Position numbers and translations under genes: made by a program. DNA of 64,000 nucleotides from JANXQG01 sp963824275 (GTDB lineage Bacteria; Planctomycetota; Planctomycetia; Pirellulales; Thermoguttaceae). Location: NCBI GenBank assembly GCA_963824275.1, contig CAWGOT010000003.1, forward strand, positions 1,674,001 through 1,738,000, in the 5' to 3' direction. The notes beneath the pieces were generated by a model that saw only the letters and a list, made by a program, of their open reading frames with translations, ran no database searches and had not been told where the DNA came from. Numbering within the stretch: position 1 is the first letter of the stretch; each line of letters begins with the position of its first letter. Of this stretch, positions 8,332 through 18,805 are shown one piece after another.

Positions 8332-10980
8332 TCAGTGCTTCCTTCCCAGGAACGTCTCCACCCGCAGGCCCTTTTCATCGACCCGCGCCATCACGGCCCC
8401 GGTGTCGGCCGTATGCAGCACGCGGCCGCGCTTGGCATAGATCGCCTCGACCTCGCTGCGTGTCGTAACGATGGTCGGCGCTGAATGACCGACCAGGCGG
8501 GCGTGCTCCAGGCGGCAAGCTGCTCGGGCATGCTCGTCCGGCTGCCGTGGTGCGGCACCAACAACATGTCGCAATGCAGCGGATGCTCGGCCATCACCTC
8601 GTCCAGGCCGGGCGACTGCAGATCGGCGGGCAGCAACACCCGCCGGCCGCCATATTCCACGGATAAGCACGATGCTGTTGGCGTTCGACGTCGCCGGCAG
8701 GCCGTGCGGCGGCGGATGGAGAACCTCCAGCCGGCAGCCCGGGCCGCCCGACAAGCCGGTCGCCACAGGCAATCACGCGGATCGGCACCTTCGCCCGCTC
8801 GATCGCCTCGCGCAGGAATCGGATCGACGGCGTTCTGCTCGTCGAACATCACCGGCGACACGTAGACCGTGCCCACGGAAAACCGCTCCAGCAACTCCGG
8901 CAGGGCGTTGTAGTGGTCGGTGTCGGCGTGCGAGAGCACGACCGCATCGATGTGCGTCAGCCCCCGCGACCAGAGGTAGCCGGAGACGATGCGGCAGCAG
9001 GCGGTCGGCCCGGCCATGCGGCCGGCGTCGTAAAGCACGGTGCGGCCGTCGGGCAACTCCAGCACGATCGACCTCGCCGTGGCCGACACTGAGAAACGTG
9101 CAGCGCAGTCCGTGTGCGATCGGTGGTCCACCAGGGGATGATGAAGCCGGCCGCCGTCCAGGCCCCCAGCAACGCCAGCCGCCAGCGGAGCGGCGGCCGA
9201 AGCGCGCGGAAAGGCGGCAAAAACGCCCAGCCCGGCGTAGAGGCCGATCAGCCACCACTCGGCCGGCCCGGGCACCCAGCCATGTCCATAGGGCACACGC
9301 CCGCCGAACCGCACCAGCCACTCGACGGCGGCAAGCTGCCAATTGCAGAACGTGGCACACACGGCCGCCAGCGGACCGGGAATCATGCTGCACAGCAACA
9401 GGGCCAGCCCGCTGACCAACGCCCCGGCCATCGGCAGCCAGACGGCCGTGTTGATGAGCACGGCGATCGGATTGAAGATGTGAAACCGGGCCATCACCAG
9501 CGGCATGGTCAAGAGCCAGATCGCCCCGCTGACCAGCGTCAAGCGCCGCACGACACTCGCCCCACAAGCCAGAGCATGCGGACGGACCAGGGACGCTCCT
9601 GCTCCAGCAGCTTCTGGATCGCGGCCGGCTGCGGCTCTGGGAAGACCCACCGCGGCAGCCAGCTAGTGAGGCAGACCAACGTCTCGCCTACGAGACTCAA
9701 TTTAGCCGGTTCGGCTGCTGCGGTCGTCCAATGGCTCCACGCTCCGGCGCAGTCGCCATCCACGACGGTGCCAGGGCCATCAGTCCGGCGACGCACAAGA
9801 AGGAAAGCTGCGGCCCGACATTGAACAGATCGACCGGATTGACGGCCAGCACGATCAGGCCGGCCAGGGCCAGGACGATTGAAGCTGACGCGGCGGCGGC
9901 CGAAGAAGACCGCCCCGCAGGCCGCAACGATCAGCACCGTTGCCCGGACGACCGGCGGCTGGGCGTCGACCAGCAGCATGTAGAGGAAGGTGAAGGCGGC
10001 CACGGCGGGCAGGCCCCAGCGCCAGCGGCAGCAGGCGGCGGAGGACCAGGCCGGCGAACCCGGCGAGAATGCCCAGGTGCAGCCCGGCGATCACCAGCAG
10101 GTGGATCGTGCCGGTGAGTTGAAAGGCCTCGGTTTCTTCCGGATCGACCTGTTCGCGGAGGCCCAGCAGGACGGCCGCCGCCAGGTTCGCCTGTTGCGGA
10201 CTGAGATATTTCGCGAAAACCTGCCGCCCGCGGAGCCGCAGCGATTCCAGCAGCCGCGTGGGGCCGAACGTGAAACGCCGGTCGAGACCACGGAAATCGC
10301 TTCCGGATAATTCACCCGCAGATGGCTGGTGATGCGGCGGCCGCGATCCTGAATTCCGCGCGATCGGCCTCGCCCGGGTTCAGGGCATGTTCCGGCGGCA
10401 GGAGATGGGCGAAGGCCCGGAAGCGATCGCCCGCCGCCAGATCCGGGAACCAGACCTTCGACGAGCATCGCCGCGCGACCGGACGCGGTGCGCCACTCGT
10501 CGCCGTCGCGGATCGCCCTGCAGCTCCACCTCGAAGCGGACCTCGTCGCCCGGTCGCGACAAACCGCAGCGGATTGAACTCCGCCGGTGGGATGACCCGC
10601 GGCGTCTGCAAGGCCACGGCCTCGATGCAAACCGGCTGTTGTTGCGAGCGGGCGAAGAGGCCCAGGTCGTCGCCGCCGAACAGGTTCCAGCGGCAATGGT
10701 GCCAGGACGCGGCCGAAGCCAATCCGGCCACCAGAAGCACGACCGATGCAACTTTGTTCCGCCGTCTGCGCCAGAGCACGAACCAACCGCCCAACCCCGC
10801 TACGGCGATGGCCCACCAGACGGCGACCGGCAACGGCCGATAGCGATCGACGACCATCCCCGCAGCCACGGCAGTCAGCGTAATGACCAGCGGATAATAG
10901 CCGGCAACAGGCGCGGGTTTTGCCTCGCGCCTGGCATCGGCAGCAGCCACGATCGGCGGCGATTTCAGGGAAGTCGGCAT
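8332..10980 (-). CDS. comEC: ComEC/Rec2-type competence membrane channel with metallo-beta-lactamase domain (multiply frameshifted)
   Basis: Read right to left, the joined frames give an N-terminal membrane segment pair, an OB-like region (GDEVRFEVEL...), the ComEC competence core (TGTIHLLVIAGLHLGILAG), several further transmembrane helices (SIVLALAGLIVLAVNP, VGPQLSFLCVAGLMAL, AIWLLTMPLVMARF) and a C-terminal metallo-beta-lactamase-like domain (VVLSHADTDHYNALPELL, LVPHHGSRTSMPEQ). ComEC moves single-stranded DNA across the inner membrane during transformation, and the MBL domain is thought to be the nuclease. About 880 residues once corrected, normal for the family. At least six frame changes occur along the gene; they look like sequence error because each domain is otherwise complete. 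ATG at 10980 gives a short cytoplasmic tail before helix 1. Confidence 0.85.
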
Positions 10981-11065
10981 TTGTGTATGATACCAATTCC
11001 CGCCGTTTCGCGGTACAATAGAGGAAGGCAGAATCGCTCATTTTGCTCACGGTTGAGATTGGCAC

Positions 11066-11116
11066 ACCAACCCGAAGCGTAAGCGACGTCGAGACCTCGT
11101 TTACGCTTCGTGCTTA
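11066..11116. repeat. Palindromic repeat, family A, intergenic
   Basis: Inverted arms around CCCGAAGCGTAAGCGACG and CGTTTACGCTTCGTGC lie between the divergently transcribed comEC and the next gene. Confidence 0.65.
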
Positions 11117-11170
11117 GTGTCAGTCGCAACCGCATTCCAGCCGAAACCGGACTATCGTTTTATCTCTGCC

Positions 11171-11833
11171 ATGGCCTCCGTTTACCAAGATCCGTCCGTA
11201 GCATCCCCCCCCCGCTACCGTGCCATTAGTGTCTGGGCCGTGCTGAGCGTGGTCTGCGGTACAGCGACGGCCGCCATGATCTACTTCGAATGGCTGGCGT
11301 CGCCGCTTCCGCTGGTGGCGATCTATTTCGGCCTGAAGGCCCTAGGGCAGATCCAGCATGCGCCCGAGGACTACTCGGGGACGGTCTTGGCCAAGGTCGG
11401 CATCGGTTTGGGAACAGGGCTGGGACTGTTGTTCAGCGCGTGGCTGATTTTCTTCGGCGGGGGTGTGCCGCACGGCTACCAGCAGCTCGATTGGGCTGAC
11501 CTTGAACCCGATCCCAGCAAGAAAAACGAGCGAATTCCGGCTTCCGCCCTGGCATTGGGCGATCCCAACAAGAACATCAAGGTCTTCGTCCGCGGCTATA
11601 TCCTGCCCGGCCGGCAGATGGTGCGGCTGAAGGAATTCTCGATTTGCCGCACCAGCGACCAGTGCCGTTTTGCCATCAAGGCCAACCGCCCCACCGACTT
11701 GATCCACATCGAGTTGATGGGCGACCGGACGATGGACTACACCACGCACGAGATCGCTGTCGGCGGAATGTTCCGTGTCGACCCTGACTTTCCCAACGGC
11801 ACCCCCTACCTCATCAAGGCCGACTATCCGTGA
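11171..11833 (+). CDS. Conserved membrane protein with N-terminal DUF4190-like helices, function unknown
   Basis: 220 residues. Two hydrophobic helices (AISVWAVLSVVCGTATAAMI... and KVGIGLGTGLGLLFSAWLIF) are followed by a soluble domain with KVFVRGYILPGRQMVRLKEF and a CRTSDQC pair. The C-terminal part resembles small DUF3299-like domains of planctomycetes, which are of unknown role. ATG at 11171 was preferred to the in-frame GTG at 11117 because the upstream extension overlaps a palindromic repeat. The gene is intact. It probably acts at the inner membrane. Confidence 0.65.
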   Translation: MASVYQDPSVASPPRYRAISVWAVLSVVCGTATAAMIYFEWLASPLPLVAIYFGLKALGQIQHAPEDYSGTVLAKVGIGLGTGLGLLFSAWLIFFGGGVPHGYQQLDWADLEPDPSKKNERIPASALALGDPNKNIKVFVRGYILPGRQMVRLKEFSICRTSDQCRFAIKANRPTDLIHIELMGDRTMDYTTHEIAVGGMFRVDPDFPNGTPYLIKADYP

Positions 11834-11853
11834 GATTTTCAACCTTCCCCCGG

Positions 11854-11882
11854 TTGACTTCGGCCCGCTTATTTATTACAAA
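11854..11882 (+). promoter_or_regulatory. Sigma-70-like promoter for rpmA
   Basis: TTGACT at 11854-11859, a 17-bp spacer, then TACAAA at 11877-11882, in an A+T-rich stretch upstream of rpmA. The predicted leader is about 80 nt. It lies just after the stop of the preceding gene. Confidence 0.5.
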
Positions 11883-11969
11883 TAAGGGTTTCCGGTCTGT
11901 AGGGCCAGTCTGAGCAAACTGGCGGTCGGAATCCATAAGCTGAAGAATAGCAACGGGTTAGGTGTTGAA

Positions 11970-12221
11970 ATGGCACATAAAAAAGGTCAAGGATCCAGCC
12001 GCAACGGTCGCGATTCCAATGCCCAGCGTCGCGGCGTGAAGCGGTTTGGCGGCGAGCAGGTCCGCGCCGGAAATATCATCGTGCGGCAATTGGGCACGGT
12101 CTTCCAGGCGGGGCAGGGCATCGGTCAGGGCAGCGACTATACGCTCTTCGCGCTGGTCGATGGTTTTGTGAAATTCGACCGCGGCGGCCGGCGAGTCCAG
12201 ATCGTGCCGTCCCTCAGTTAA
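11970..12221 (+). CDS. rpmA: 50S ribosomal protein L27
   Basis: 83 residues, the usual length, with the highly conserved L27 N-terminus (MAHKKGQGSSRNGRDSN) and the RAGNIIVRQLGT segment. L27 reaches into the peptidyl-transferase centre of the large subunit. The gene is intact. It is followed after 2 bp by folD, so the two are likely co-transcribed. The usual neighbour rplU is not seen upstream. Confidence 0.97.
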   Translation: MAHKKGQGSSRNGRDSNAQRRGVKRFGGEQVRAGNIIVRQLGTVFQAGQGIGQGSDYTLFALVDGFVKFDRGGRRVQIVPSLS

Positions 12222-12223
12222 GC

Positions 12224-13194
12224 ATGGCCGCAACCCTTCTGGACGGCAAAGCCCTGGCCGCAACGATTCGTGCCGAAATCGCGGCCGAAGTGAGCGACTT
12301 CACCCGTCGCACGGGCGTCAAGCCTTGTCTTGCGGCGGTGCTTGTGGGCGAAGATCCGGCCAGCCAGGTCTATGTCCGCAGCAAGCAGAAGGTCTGCGAG
12401 CAGAATGGGCTGACCAGCCGTCTCGATCGGCTGCCGGCCGAGACGACGAGCGCGAGCTCCTGGCGCTGATCGATCGGCTGAACCGCGATCTGGGCGTGCA
12501 TGGCATCCTGGTGCAACTGCCGCTGCCCAAGGGGATCGACACGGCCTGCGTTCTCGACGCGGTCCTGCCCCGCAAGGACGTGGATGCCTTCCATCCCGAG
12601 AATGTTGGCCGCATCGTCCAGGGCCGGCCGTTGTTCCTGCCGTGTACTCCGCACGGCATTCAGCAGATACTCCTGCGGCATCAAATCCCCACGGCCAGTG
12701 CGCACGTGGTCATCGTTGGCCGTAGCGAGATCGTCGGCAAGCCGATCGCCATGATGCTCATGCAGAAAGGGCCGGGGGGCGATGCCACGGTGACCGTCTG
12801 CCACAGCCGCAGCCGCGATCTGCCCTCGATCACCCGCGCGGCGGATATTCTGATCGTGGCCATCGGCAGGCCGAACTTCGTGACCGCCGAGATGGTCAAG
12901 CCGGGAGCGGCCGTAATCGACGTGGGAATCAATCGCACGGAGAAAGGTCTGGTGGGCGACGTCGATTTCGGGCCTGTCAGCCAGGTCGCCGGCGCGATTA
13001 CGCCGGTGCCCGGCGGCGTCGGGCCGCTGACGATCACCATGCTCTTGCAGAACACGCTGCTGGCGGCCAGGCTGCAAACGGAATCCGTACCGGGGGTTTG
13101 GCCCGATGGCTTCTTTGAGTCCATCCGTATTGACGCTTCCAATTTCGTTCGACCGGATCAGGGCAGGACGCCGCCCGCTCCTAGACTCGATTGA
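12224..13194 (+). CDS. folD: FolD, methylene-H4F dehydrogenase / methenyl-H4F cyclohydrolase (one frameshift)
   Basis: The joined protein of ~320 residues contains the FolD substrate motif (DPASQVYVRSKQKVC), the catalytic lysine region, GILVQLPLPKG, DVDAFHPENVGR, CTPHGIQ, the Rossmann segment VVIVGRSEIVGKP and the C-terminal PVPGGVGPLTITMLL. It interconverts methylene-, methenyl- and formyl-H4F with NADP+. A single frame change is needed near 12450. The C-terminal ~30 residues exceed the common length and may be lineage specific. Together with MetV upstream it indicates active folate one-carbon metabolism. Confidence 0.95.
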
Positions 13195-13302
13195 ATGCCC
13201 TCGGCTCCGATGCACTGCCTTCTTGACAGGAACGCAAGCATCGCAGTGACGGGAAACGAAGCGACTGCCGTCGTTTGGCGCTCGGCTCGGCTGGCGGAAC
13301 TC

Positions 13303-13331
13303 TTGCCTGCCCGAAATGTTCCAGTTACAAT
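13303..13331 (+). promoter_or_regulatory. Sigma-70-like promoter for the MazF-type module
   Basis: TTGCCT at 13303-13308 and TACAAT at 13326-13331 with a 17-bp spacer, 35 bp before the antitoxin start. It is a good match to a vegetative promoter. Confidence 0.5.
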
Positions 13332-13365
13332 AAATGCTGAAATGAGGGATCTTTGGAGCAAGGTC

Positions 13366-13599
13366 ATGAACATCGTCAGGCTTTCCGGCACCGTTGACGA
13401 AAACCACCAACTTTCCGCGCAGGTTCCTGCCTCCATTGGCTCGGGGCCAGTCACGGTCCTGGTCTTTCCCGTATCGCTAGAAGACGAAGAGGCACATGTC
13501 TGGACGGCGGGCATCGCTCAGGAGTGGGCAGATGACCTGAGTGATCCTGATCAGGACATCTATACGTTGTCGGATGGAGAACCCGTCCGTGAGTCCTGA
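13366..13599 (+). CDS. Putative antitoxin partner of MazF-type toxin
   Basis: 77 residues, acidic, starting MNIVRLSGTVDENHQL and ending in an Asp/Glu-rich tail. No recognised DNA-binding fold is obvious, although the N-terminal beta-rich part (SGTVDENHQLSAQVP) recalls AF2212/AbrB-like antitoxins. The call rests mainly on position: it overlaps the following MazF-like gene by 26 bp or less and has its own promoter. GGAGCAAGG precedes the ATG. Confidence 0.55.
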   Translation: MNIVRLSGTVDENHQLSAQVPASIGSGPVTVLVFPVSLEDEEAHVWTAGIAQEWADDLSDPDQDIYTLSDGEPVRES

Positions 13600-13930
13600 C
13601 GAAATCTACTTGGCCAGCTTTCCCTTCGGTGGCAGCGCCGGCATGAAGCTGCGTCCTGTTCTGCTGCTGACCGGTCCGGTTGGCGGCGTGCCTGAGGTCT
13701 TGGTTGCCTACATCTCATCGGTAATCCCTTCCGGACTTCTGCCTTCGGACATCCTGTTGGACCCGCGGACAGCGGAGCATTTGTCGACGAATCTGCGAAC
13801 CACTTCCGTGCTTCGCCTGCACAAACTGGCCACCATTCACGAGCGTAGTCTTGCTCGGCGTCTCGGCGTTCTGTCAAGCGATACAGTGTCCAAAGTTGAC
13901 GGCAAGCTTCGGGAATTGCTGAACCTGTAG
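13574..13930 (+). CDS. MazF/PemK-like toxin
   Basis: 118 residues with the CcdB/MazF barrel layout: PDEIYLASFPFGGSAGMKLRPVLLLTG near the N-terminus, a central strand pair and the TTSVLRLHKLATI segment, ending in GKLRELLNL. Family members are mRNA interferases. It overlaps the antitoxin gene, so translation is probably coupled. ATG at 13574 was chosen; GTG at 13588 is possible. The gene is intact. Confidence 0.7.
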   Translation: MENPSVSPDEIYLASFPFGGSAGMKLRPVLLLTGPVGGVPEVLVAYISSVIPSGLLPSDILLDPRTAEHLSTNLRTTSVLRLHKLATIHERSLARRLGVLSSDTVSKVDGKLRELLNL

Positions 13931-13938
13931 GTGGCAAC

Positions 13939-14334
13939 GTGAACTCAAGCGACGCGATTCGTGAAGCTATTGCGGCCTTCGAGTCTGTTACTCTCGTTTC
14001 GTCAGGCGATCCCGTCACGGACCCATCGGACAGCAAGTACACAGAAGCTGGCTGGGTGAAGTTCGTTCTCGAGAAGTCGGAGCTTGGCTGGCGGACGCTT
14101 GAATTTCTCGCATGGGTTTGCGACGACATGGTTCGGGCCGGAGAACGTCTGAAGCTCTTTCCGATCTCACCGCCCCCGTATCTGAATGAACCTGGAAAGT
14201 GCTTGAGTTTCGTGATCGAGTGCTATCCGGTCGACGGCGACAAAGAGCGGCGGTTTGCCAAGGTCGCTGAATTCATCACGTGGTGCCGGAAGGCGCACTG
14301 GGCAGATTGCAGGCCGTGCGACAGGGAAATGTGA
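13939..14334 (+). CDS. Hypothetical protein
   Basis: 131 residues, not recognised. It begins with a GTG codon 8 bp after the toxin stop, so it may belong to the same transcript. The composition is balanced (several Trp and Cys, KYTEAGWVKFVLEKSELGWRTLEFLAW), typical of a folded soluble protein. No membrane segment, signal peptide or catalytic motif is seen. Confidence 0.5.
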   Translation: MNSSDAIREAIAAFESVTLVSSGDPVTDPSDSKYTEAGWVKFVLEKSELGWRTLEFLAWVCDDMVRAGERLKLFPISPPPYLNEPGKCLSFVIECYPVDGDKERRFAKVAEFITWCRKAHWADCRPCDREM

Positions 14335-14389
14335 GTCTAACTTCACCGCGATCGTTCAAAGCAGCACAAGTGCCGCTTCGCCATGAAAA

Positions 14390-14439
14390 GCCCTTGCCCC
14401 TCTCCCATCTAGTCGCAAGCGACAGGCGGGAGAGGGGAG
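14390..14439. repeat. Palindromic repeat, family B, intergenic
   Basis: GCCCCTCTCCC and GGGAGAGGGG arms face each other around a 20-nt loop that contains its own small hairpin (GTCGCAAGCGAC). It lies between two convergent genes and may act as a bidirectional transcription end. Confidence 0.7.
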
Positions 14440-14451
14440 TCATCAAGCCGC

Positions 14452-17400
14452 CTATGAACAGCCCATGCTGTTGCCGCAGTTGTAGCACAGGTAGCAGTTG
14501 CCGGCTCGGGCGGTGATGGCGCCGCAGCGATCGCAACTCGGAGCGTCGGCCTGGAAGCTCGCGAATTGCTCGTGCCGGGCAACCATCACGGCCTGAGAAT
14601 CGGCTGACACCGCAAACCGCGAGGCACCTGTCCCCTGTGCCCCTGTCCCTTGTGCCCCTGTCCCAGTCCCGAGTGTTGCTGTCCCTAGCGCCACCGTCGG
14701 CGCCGAAGCGGACTTCTTCGCCCCGTTGCCGTTGCCATTGGATCCGCTGCCGTGGGAACCGTTGGCCCCATTGGCCCCGTGCGCACCGTTGCTGCTGCCG
14801 TTGCCGTAAGCAGCGGCCGCGCTTGCCAGCCCTGTGCTCGTGGACTTGGAAGCTCCTTGTCCGTTGTTTGGCCCGCCGACCTTCGTGGCGACGGGCCGAG
14901 TCTCTGCTTCGATTTCTCCCCCAGGGCCAGACGATGGCTGGCTGGCCTCCACCGGCGAGACGGGCACGGCCTTGTTCATCTCGCCGTAGCCGGGCAGGAA
15001 GGTGATCCCCAGCCAGCGGAAAATGTAGTCCACCAGGCTCTTGGCGATCTTGATGTCCGGGTTCTTGGTGTAGCCCCAGGGCTCGAAGCGGGTGTGCGAG
15101 AACTTGTTCACGTAGACCTCCAGCGGCACGCCGTACTGCAGGCTCATCGACACGGCTGTGCCGAAGCAGTCCATCAGGCCGCCGATCGTGCTCCCTTCCT
15201 TGGCCATGGTGATGAACAACTCGCCGGGCCGGCCGTCCGGATAGAGACCCACGGTGATGTAGCCCTCGTGACCCGAGATGTTGAACTTGTGCGTGATCGA
15301 CTGCCGCGTGTCGGGCAGGCGCTCGCGGCGCGGGCGGGCGATGACTTTCTCGGCCGCCTTCTCGGCCTTCTTCGTCGAGAGCGGCTGCACTTCCTTGGAG
15401 CCGTCGCGATAGATCGCCAGGGCCTTGAGCCCCAGCCGCCAGCCTTCCATGTAGGCCTGGCCGACGTCTTCCGGCGTGGCCTCTTTGGGCATGTTGACCG
15501 TCTTCGAGATCGCGCCCGAGATGAACGGCTGGGCGGCCGACATCATGCGGATGTGGGCCTTCCAGGGAATCGATCGCGTGCCGTGCGAGGCCTGGAACGC
15601 GCAATCGAACACCGGTTGGTGGTCGGGCCGCAAGTCCGGGGCGCCTTCGATCGTGTCCTTCTCGTCGATGTACTTGATGATCGCATCGATCTGCGACTCG
15701 CCATACCCCAAGGTCCGCAAGGCGAGCGGCACCGTTTGGTTGACGATCTTCAGCATTCCGCCGCCGGCCAGCGCCTTGTACTTGACTAGGGCGATGTCGG
15801 GCTCGATGCCCGTCGTGTCGCAATCCATCATGAAGCTGATGGTGCCGGTGGGCGCCAGGACCGTGGCCTGGGCGTTGCGGAAGCCGAAGCGGCGTCCATG
15901 CACGAGCACTTCGTCCCACAGCCGGCGGGCGGCGACCTGGAGATACTTGGGACAGTCCTTGATGTGCTCGACCTTCTCCCAATGCATTTCCATGACGTGC
16001 AGCATCGGCTCGCGGTTCTCTTCGTAACCGTCGAACGGACCGACCGCAGCCGCCAGCTCCGCACTCGTGCGGCAGGCCGCCCCATGCAGCAGGGCCGTAA
16101 CTGCTCCGCACAGCCCGCGGGCCTCGTCGGAATCGTACGGGATGCCGCTGGCCATGATCAGGCTGCCCAGGTTCGAGTAGCCCAACCCCAGCGGCCGGTA
16201 ACGATGGCTGTTGGCGGCAATCCGCGGCGTCGGGTAGCTGGCATGGTCGACCAGGATCTCCTGGGCGATGAACACCAATCGGCAAGTTGTCTCGAAGCGC
16301 TCGAAATCGAACGCGCCGTCCTCGCGGCGGAACTTCATCAGGTTGATGCTCGCCAGGTTGCATGCGGTGTCGTCCAGGAACATGTACTCGGAGCAGGGAT
16401 TCGAGGCGTTGATCCGCCCCGAATTCGGGCAGGTGTGCCAGCGGTTGATCGTCGTGTCGTACTGCACGCCCGGATCGCCACAGGCCCAGGCCGCCTGGCT
16501 CATGCGGTTGAGCATGTCGCGGGCCGGATAGGAAGGACCGGGCCGCTTGGGTTCCGTTACCCAGTGCGTGGTCCACTGCTGGTCGGCCACGACGGCTTCC
16601 ATGAACTCGTCGCTCAGCCGGACCGAGAGGTTCGCATTCTGGAAGAGGATCGAGTCGTAGGCCTCGGTCGGCTGGTATCCGCCTTCCTGGATCAGCGTGC
16701 GGGCCTTCTTCTCCTCGCGATTCTTGCACTCGACGAACTCCATGACGTTCCGGGTGCCAGTCCTTGATCGACTGCATCTTGGCCGCCCTGCGGGTCTTGC
16801 CGCCGCTCTTGACGACCGCCGCTATCTGGTCGTAGACGCGCATGAACGAGAGCGGCCCCGACGGCTTGCCGCCGCCCGAGAGCTTCTCGCGATGCGAACG
16901 CAGCGAGCTCAGGTCGGTGCCAGTGCCCGAACCGAACTTGAACAACATGGCCTCGCTGCGGGCGAGCTCCATGATGTCTTCCATGTTGTCCCGCACGCTC
17001 TGGATGAAACAGGCCGAGGCCTGGGGATACTCGTAGGGGTTCTCCGGCTGGGCGACCTTCTCCTGCCTGGCATCCCAGTGCCAGTTGCACATGGCGCCCT
17101 TGATGCCGTATTGATGGAACAGGCCCACGTTGAACCAGACCGGCGAGTTGAACGAGGCGTACTGATGAATGCACAGCCACGACAGGTCGCGGTAGAAATT
17201 CTCGGCGTCGGCGGCAGTGGCGAAATAACCGTCCTGCAGGCCCCAATCGGCGATCGTGCGGCTGACGCGGTGGACAAGCTGCCGCACGCTCCGCTCCCGC
17301 TCCGCAGTGCCGTTTTCCCCGTAAAAATATTTATTGACTACGACGTTGGTTGCCAATTGGCTCCAGAATACCGGAACTTCGCAGTCTTTTTGTTCGAACA

Positions 17401-17587
17401 GGACCTCGCCGCCTTCGCCCTTGATGGCGGCAGTCCGCGTTTCCCACTCGACCGTGTCGAACGGCTCCGCCACGTCCTGCGGGCAGAACGTCGGCGCAAT
17501 CGTCAGCCCCAGGGCGGGGCTGCGAAGCGATCTGACCGCGGGGCGGTCGGCGGGCGACTGAATGGTATCACTTTCCATGGAATCCAT
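14452..17587 (-). CDS. nrdJ: Class II (B12-dependent) ribonucleoside-diphosphate reductase NrdJ (one frameshift)
   Basis: About 1,040 residues. The N-terminal region includes NSPVWFNVG and KFGSGTGTDLSSLRS; the core has NPCSEYMFLDDTACNLASINL, PTGTISFMMDCDTTGIEPD and NMPKEAT; the C-terminus is Cys-rich (CDRCGAITARAGNCYLC, CGNSMGCS), as in large planctomycete NrdJ proteins. The enzyme makes deoxyribonucleotides using adenosylcobalamin. One frame change near 16755 splits the gene. A linker of about 110 residues rich in Gly, Ser, Asn, Ala and Thr precedes the Cys-rich tail. GAGG lies 7 bp before the ATG at 17587. Upstream are a promoter-like element and an operator-like palindrome. Confidence 0.95.
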
Positions 17588-17629
17588 GACAGAACCTCAT
17601 CCTTCGTGATTTGATGGCCTTAAACTTCG

Positions 17630-17642
17630 AACGGTTACCGTT
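17630..17642. promoter_or_regulatory. Operator-like palindrome in the nrdJ leader
   Basis: AACGGT-T-ACCGTT, perfect arms of six, about 43 bp before the nrdJ start. A candidate regulator site; it does not match the NrdR box that I know. Confidence 0.3.
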
Positions 17643-17769
17643 GATACGAACGTTTTGGGATCGTTACGCTTCGGACCAAGCCCAGCCGTGCAAAGTTAAA
17701 AATCCTTGCCAAAACAGATGCACATCGGTATAGTCAAAAGACCGCTTGTGCAGGCATCCTACCCAACCT

Positions 17770-17798
17770 ATTGTATACCTCAGGCAAGAGAACCACAA
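17770..17798 (-). promoter_or_regulatory. Sigma-70-like promoter for nrdJ
   Basis: On the minus strand, TTGTGG (17798-17793), a 17-bp spacer and TACAAT (17775-17770). It implies a leader of about 175 nt. From here to 18043 no gene or other element is apparent. Confidence 0.45.
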
Positions 17799-18043
17799 TA
17801 TGCAGGTTAGATCGTCCAAGTTTAGCCGTTTCTTCACAAACGTCAATCGCAGGCTGAGAAGTTGGTCCTAAAGCTGTGTGAGGATTCGGTTTGCGCCTTG
17901 TGAGCTGCTAGCACTGCTAGCGGCATGCCGGCGACTGCGTCGCTATAAGTCATTTTCTGGTAATGACTTGTGCGATCCGGCGGAAAGCTGCCGTGCGCGA
18001 GAGGACGGCGGCAGAATTTTGAGATCGCGGAAAATCGCGCATT

Positions 18044-18714
18044 TCAGGGCGTCGCTGTCGCCGGATAGGGCTCAGCCGCGTCGATCCATGCATCTTGAAG
18101 GTCGCCAGCCGTAGACGTGCTCGGCTCGATGGGCGGAAGCCGCCGCACCTCACCATCGCCGGAGGGCGGAATTGCGCCCCCGCCAGCCGTTGGCAGGCCG
18201 GCCACGGGCACCCTAGGCTGCACGTCCAGAATCGCAACCGCTGGACCCAGTTGCGGGCGAGGCGTGCCGGCGGCAGCCTTGGAATCGAGGGCTCCTCCAA
18301 TCGGCCGGTTCTCCGTTGGCAAGGCGGCAACTGCGGGGATTTTGCGGATCGTGGCAATTTCACGCCGCGGCAGAGAATCTGGATTGGCCCTTTCACCCAG
18401 GTCTGACTGCTGCGCCGGTGGCGTCGAGTTTGTCGTCTCAGCCGCACCGGTCTGCACGGCGGGCTCGACGCTTCGCCCAACCTCGGGATAGCGGGCGATA
18501 TTGACGCCAATCGAGCTCGCAATGAGCAGGAGCGATGCCAGCGTAGCCGCAAACTTGGGCACGATCCGCACCTCACGGGGCAACAACGGGAGACAGTTCA
18601 ACTTCGCGAGGAAACCATACACCACGGCCGACCATTGGCAAGCGCAGAACGGCCCTGGAAGCGGTCGATCAGGCTATCCTGGGACGGACCGCGCCGACTG
18701 GGCAAACTCTGCAT
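18044..18714 (-). CDS. Hypothetical membrane-anchored proline-rich protein (one frameshift)
   Basis: A start at 18714 (MQSLPSRRGPSQDSLIDRF) joined to the downstream frame near 18640 gives about 223 residues. There is one transmembrane segment (FAATLASLLLIASSIGVNIA) about 65 residues in, followed by a long extracytoplasmic Pro/Ala/Thr-rich tail without domains. This layout is common among planctomycete cell-surface proteins of unknown role. Without the frameshift the protein would start at 18625. Confidence 0.45.
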
Positions 18715-18722
18715 GGCGTATG

Positions 18723-18796
18723 GAAGCCCGAAGCGCAAGCGAGGTATGTGCGTACCGAGCACAGAAAGCACGTCCCTCGCTTGCGCGTCGGGCTTC
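18723..18796. repeat. Palindromic repeat, family A, intergenic
   Basis: Arms GAAGCCCGAAGCGCAAGCG (18723 on) and CGCTTGCGCGTCGGGCTTC (to 18796) are near-perfect inverted copies around a 30-nt loop. It is the best-preserved copy in the window. Confidence 0.85.
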
Positions 18797-18805
18797 AGTG
18801 CCGTT

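Noticed and set aside
8672..10310. Several plus-strand open frames opposite comEC
   Set aside because: They are rich in Arg, Pro and Ala without any motif; the minus strand encodes a complete ComEC.
14276..16760. A long open frame in another phase across the second half of nrdJ
   Set aside because: It has no protein-like pattern, while the NrdJ motifs are continuous in the other frame. High G+C keeps alternative frames open.
17664..17846. A 60-residue minus-strand open frame upstream of nrdJ
   Set aside because: It overlaps the predicted promoter and leader and has no family resemblance or Shine-Dalgarno.
17588..17880. A cobalamin riboswitch upstream of nrdJ
   Set aside because: No B12-box or the usual conserved core was found in the leader.
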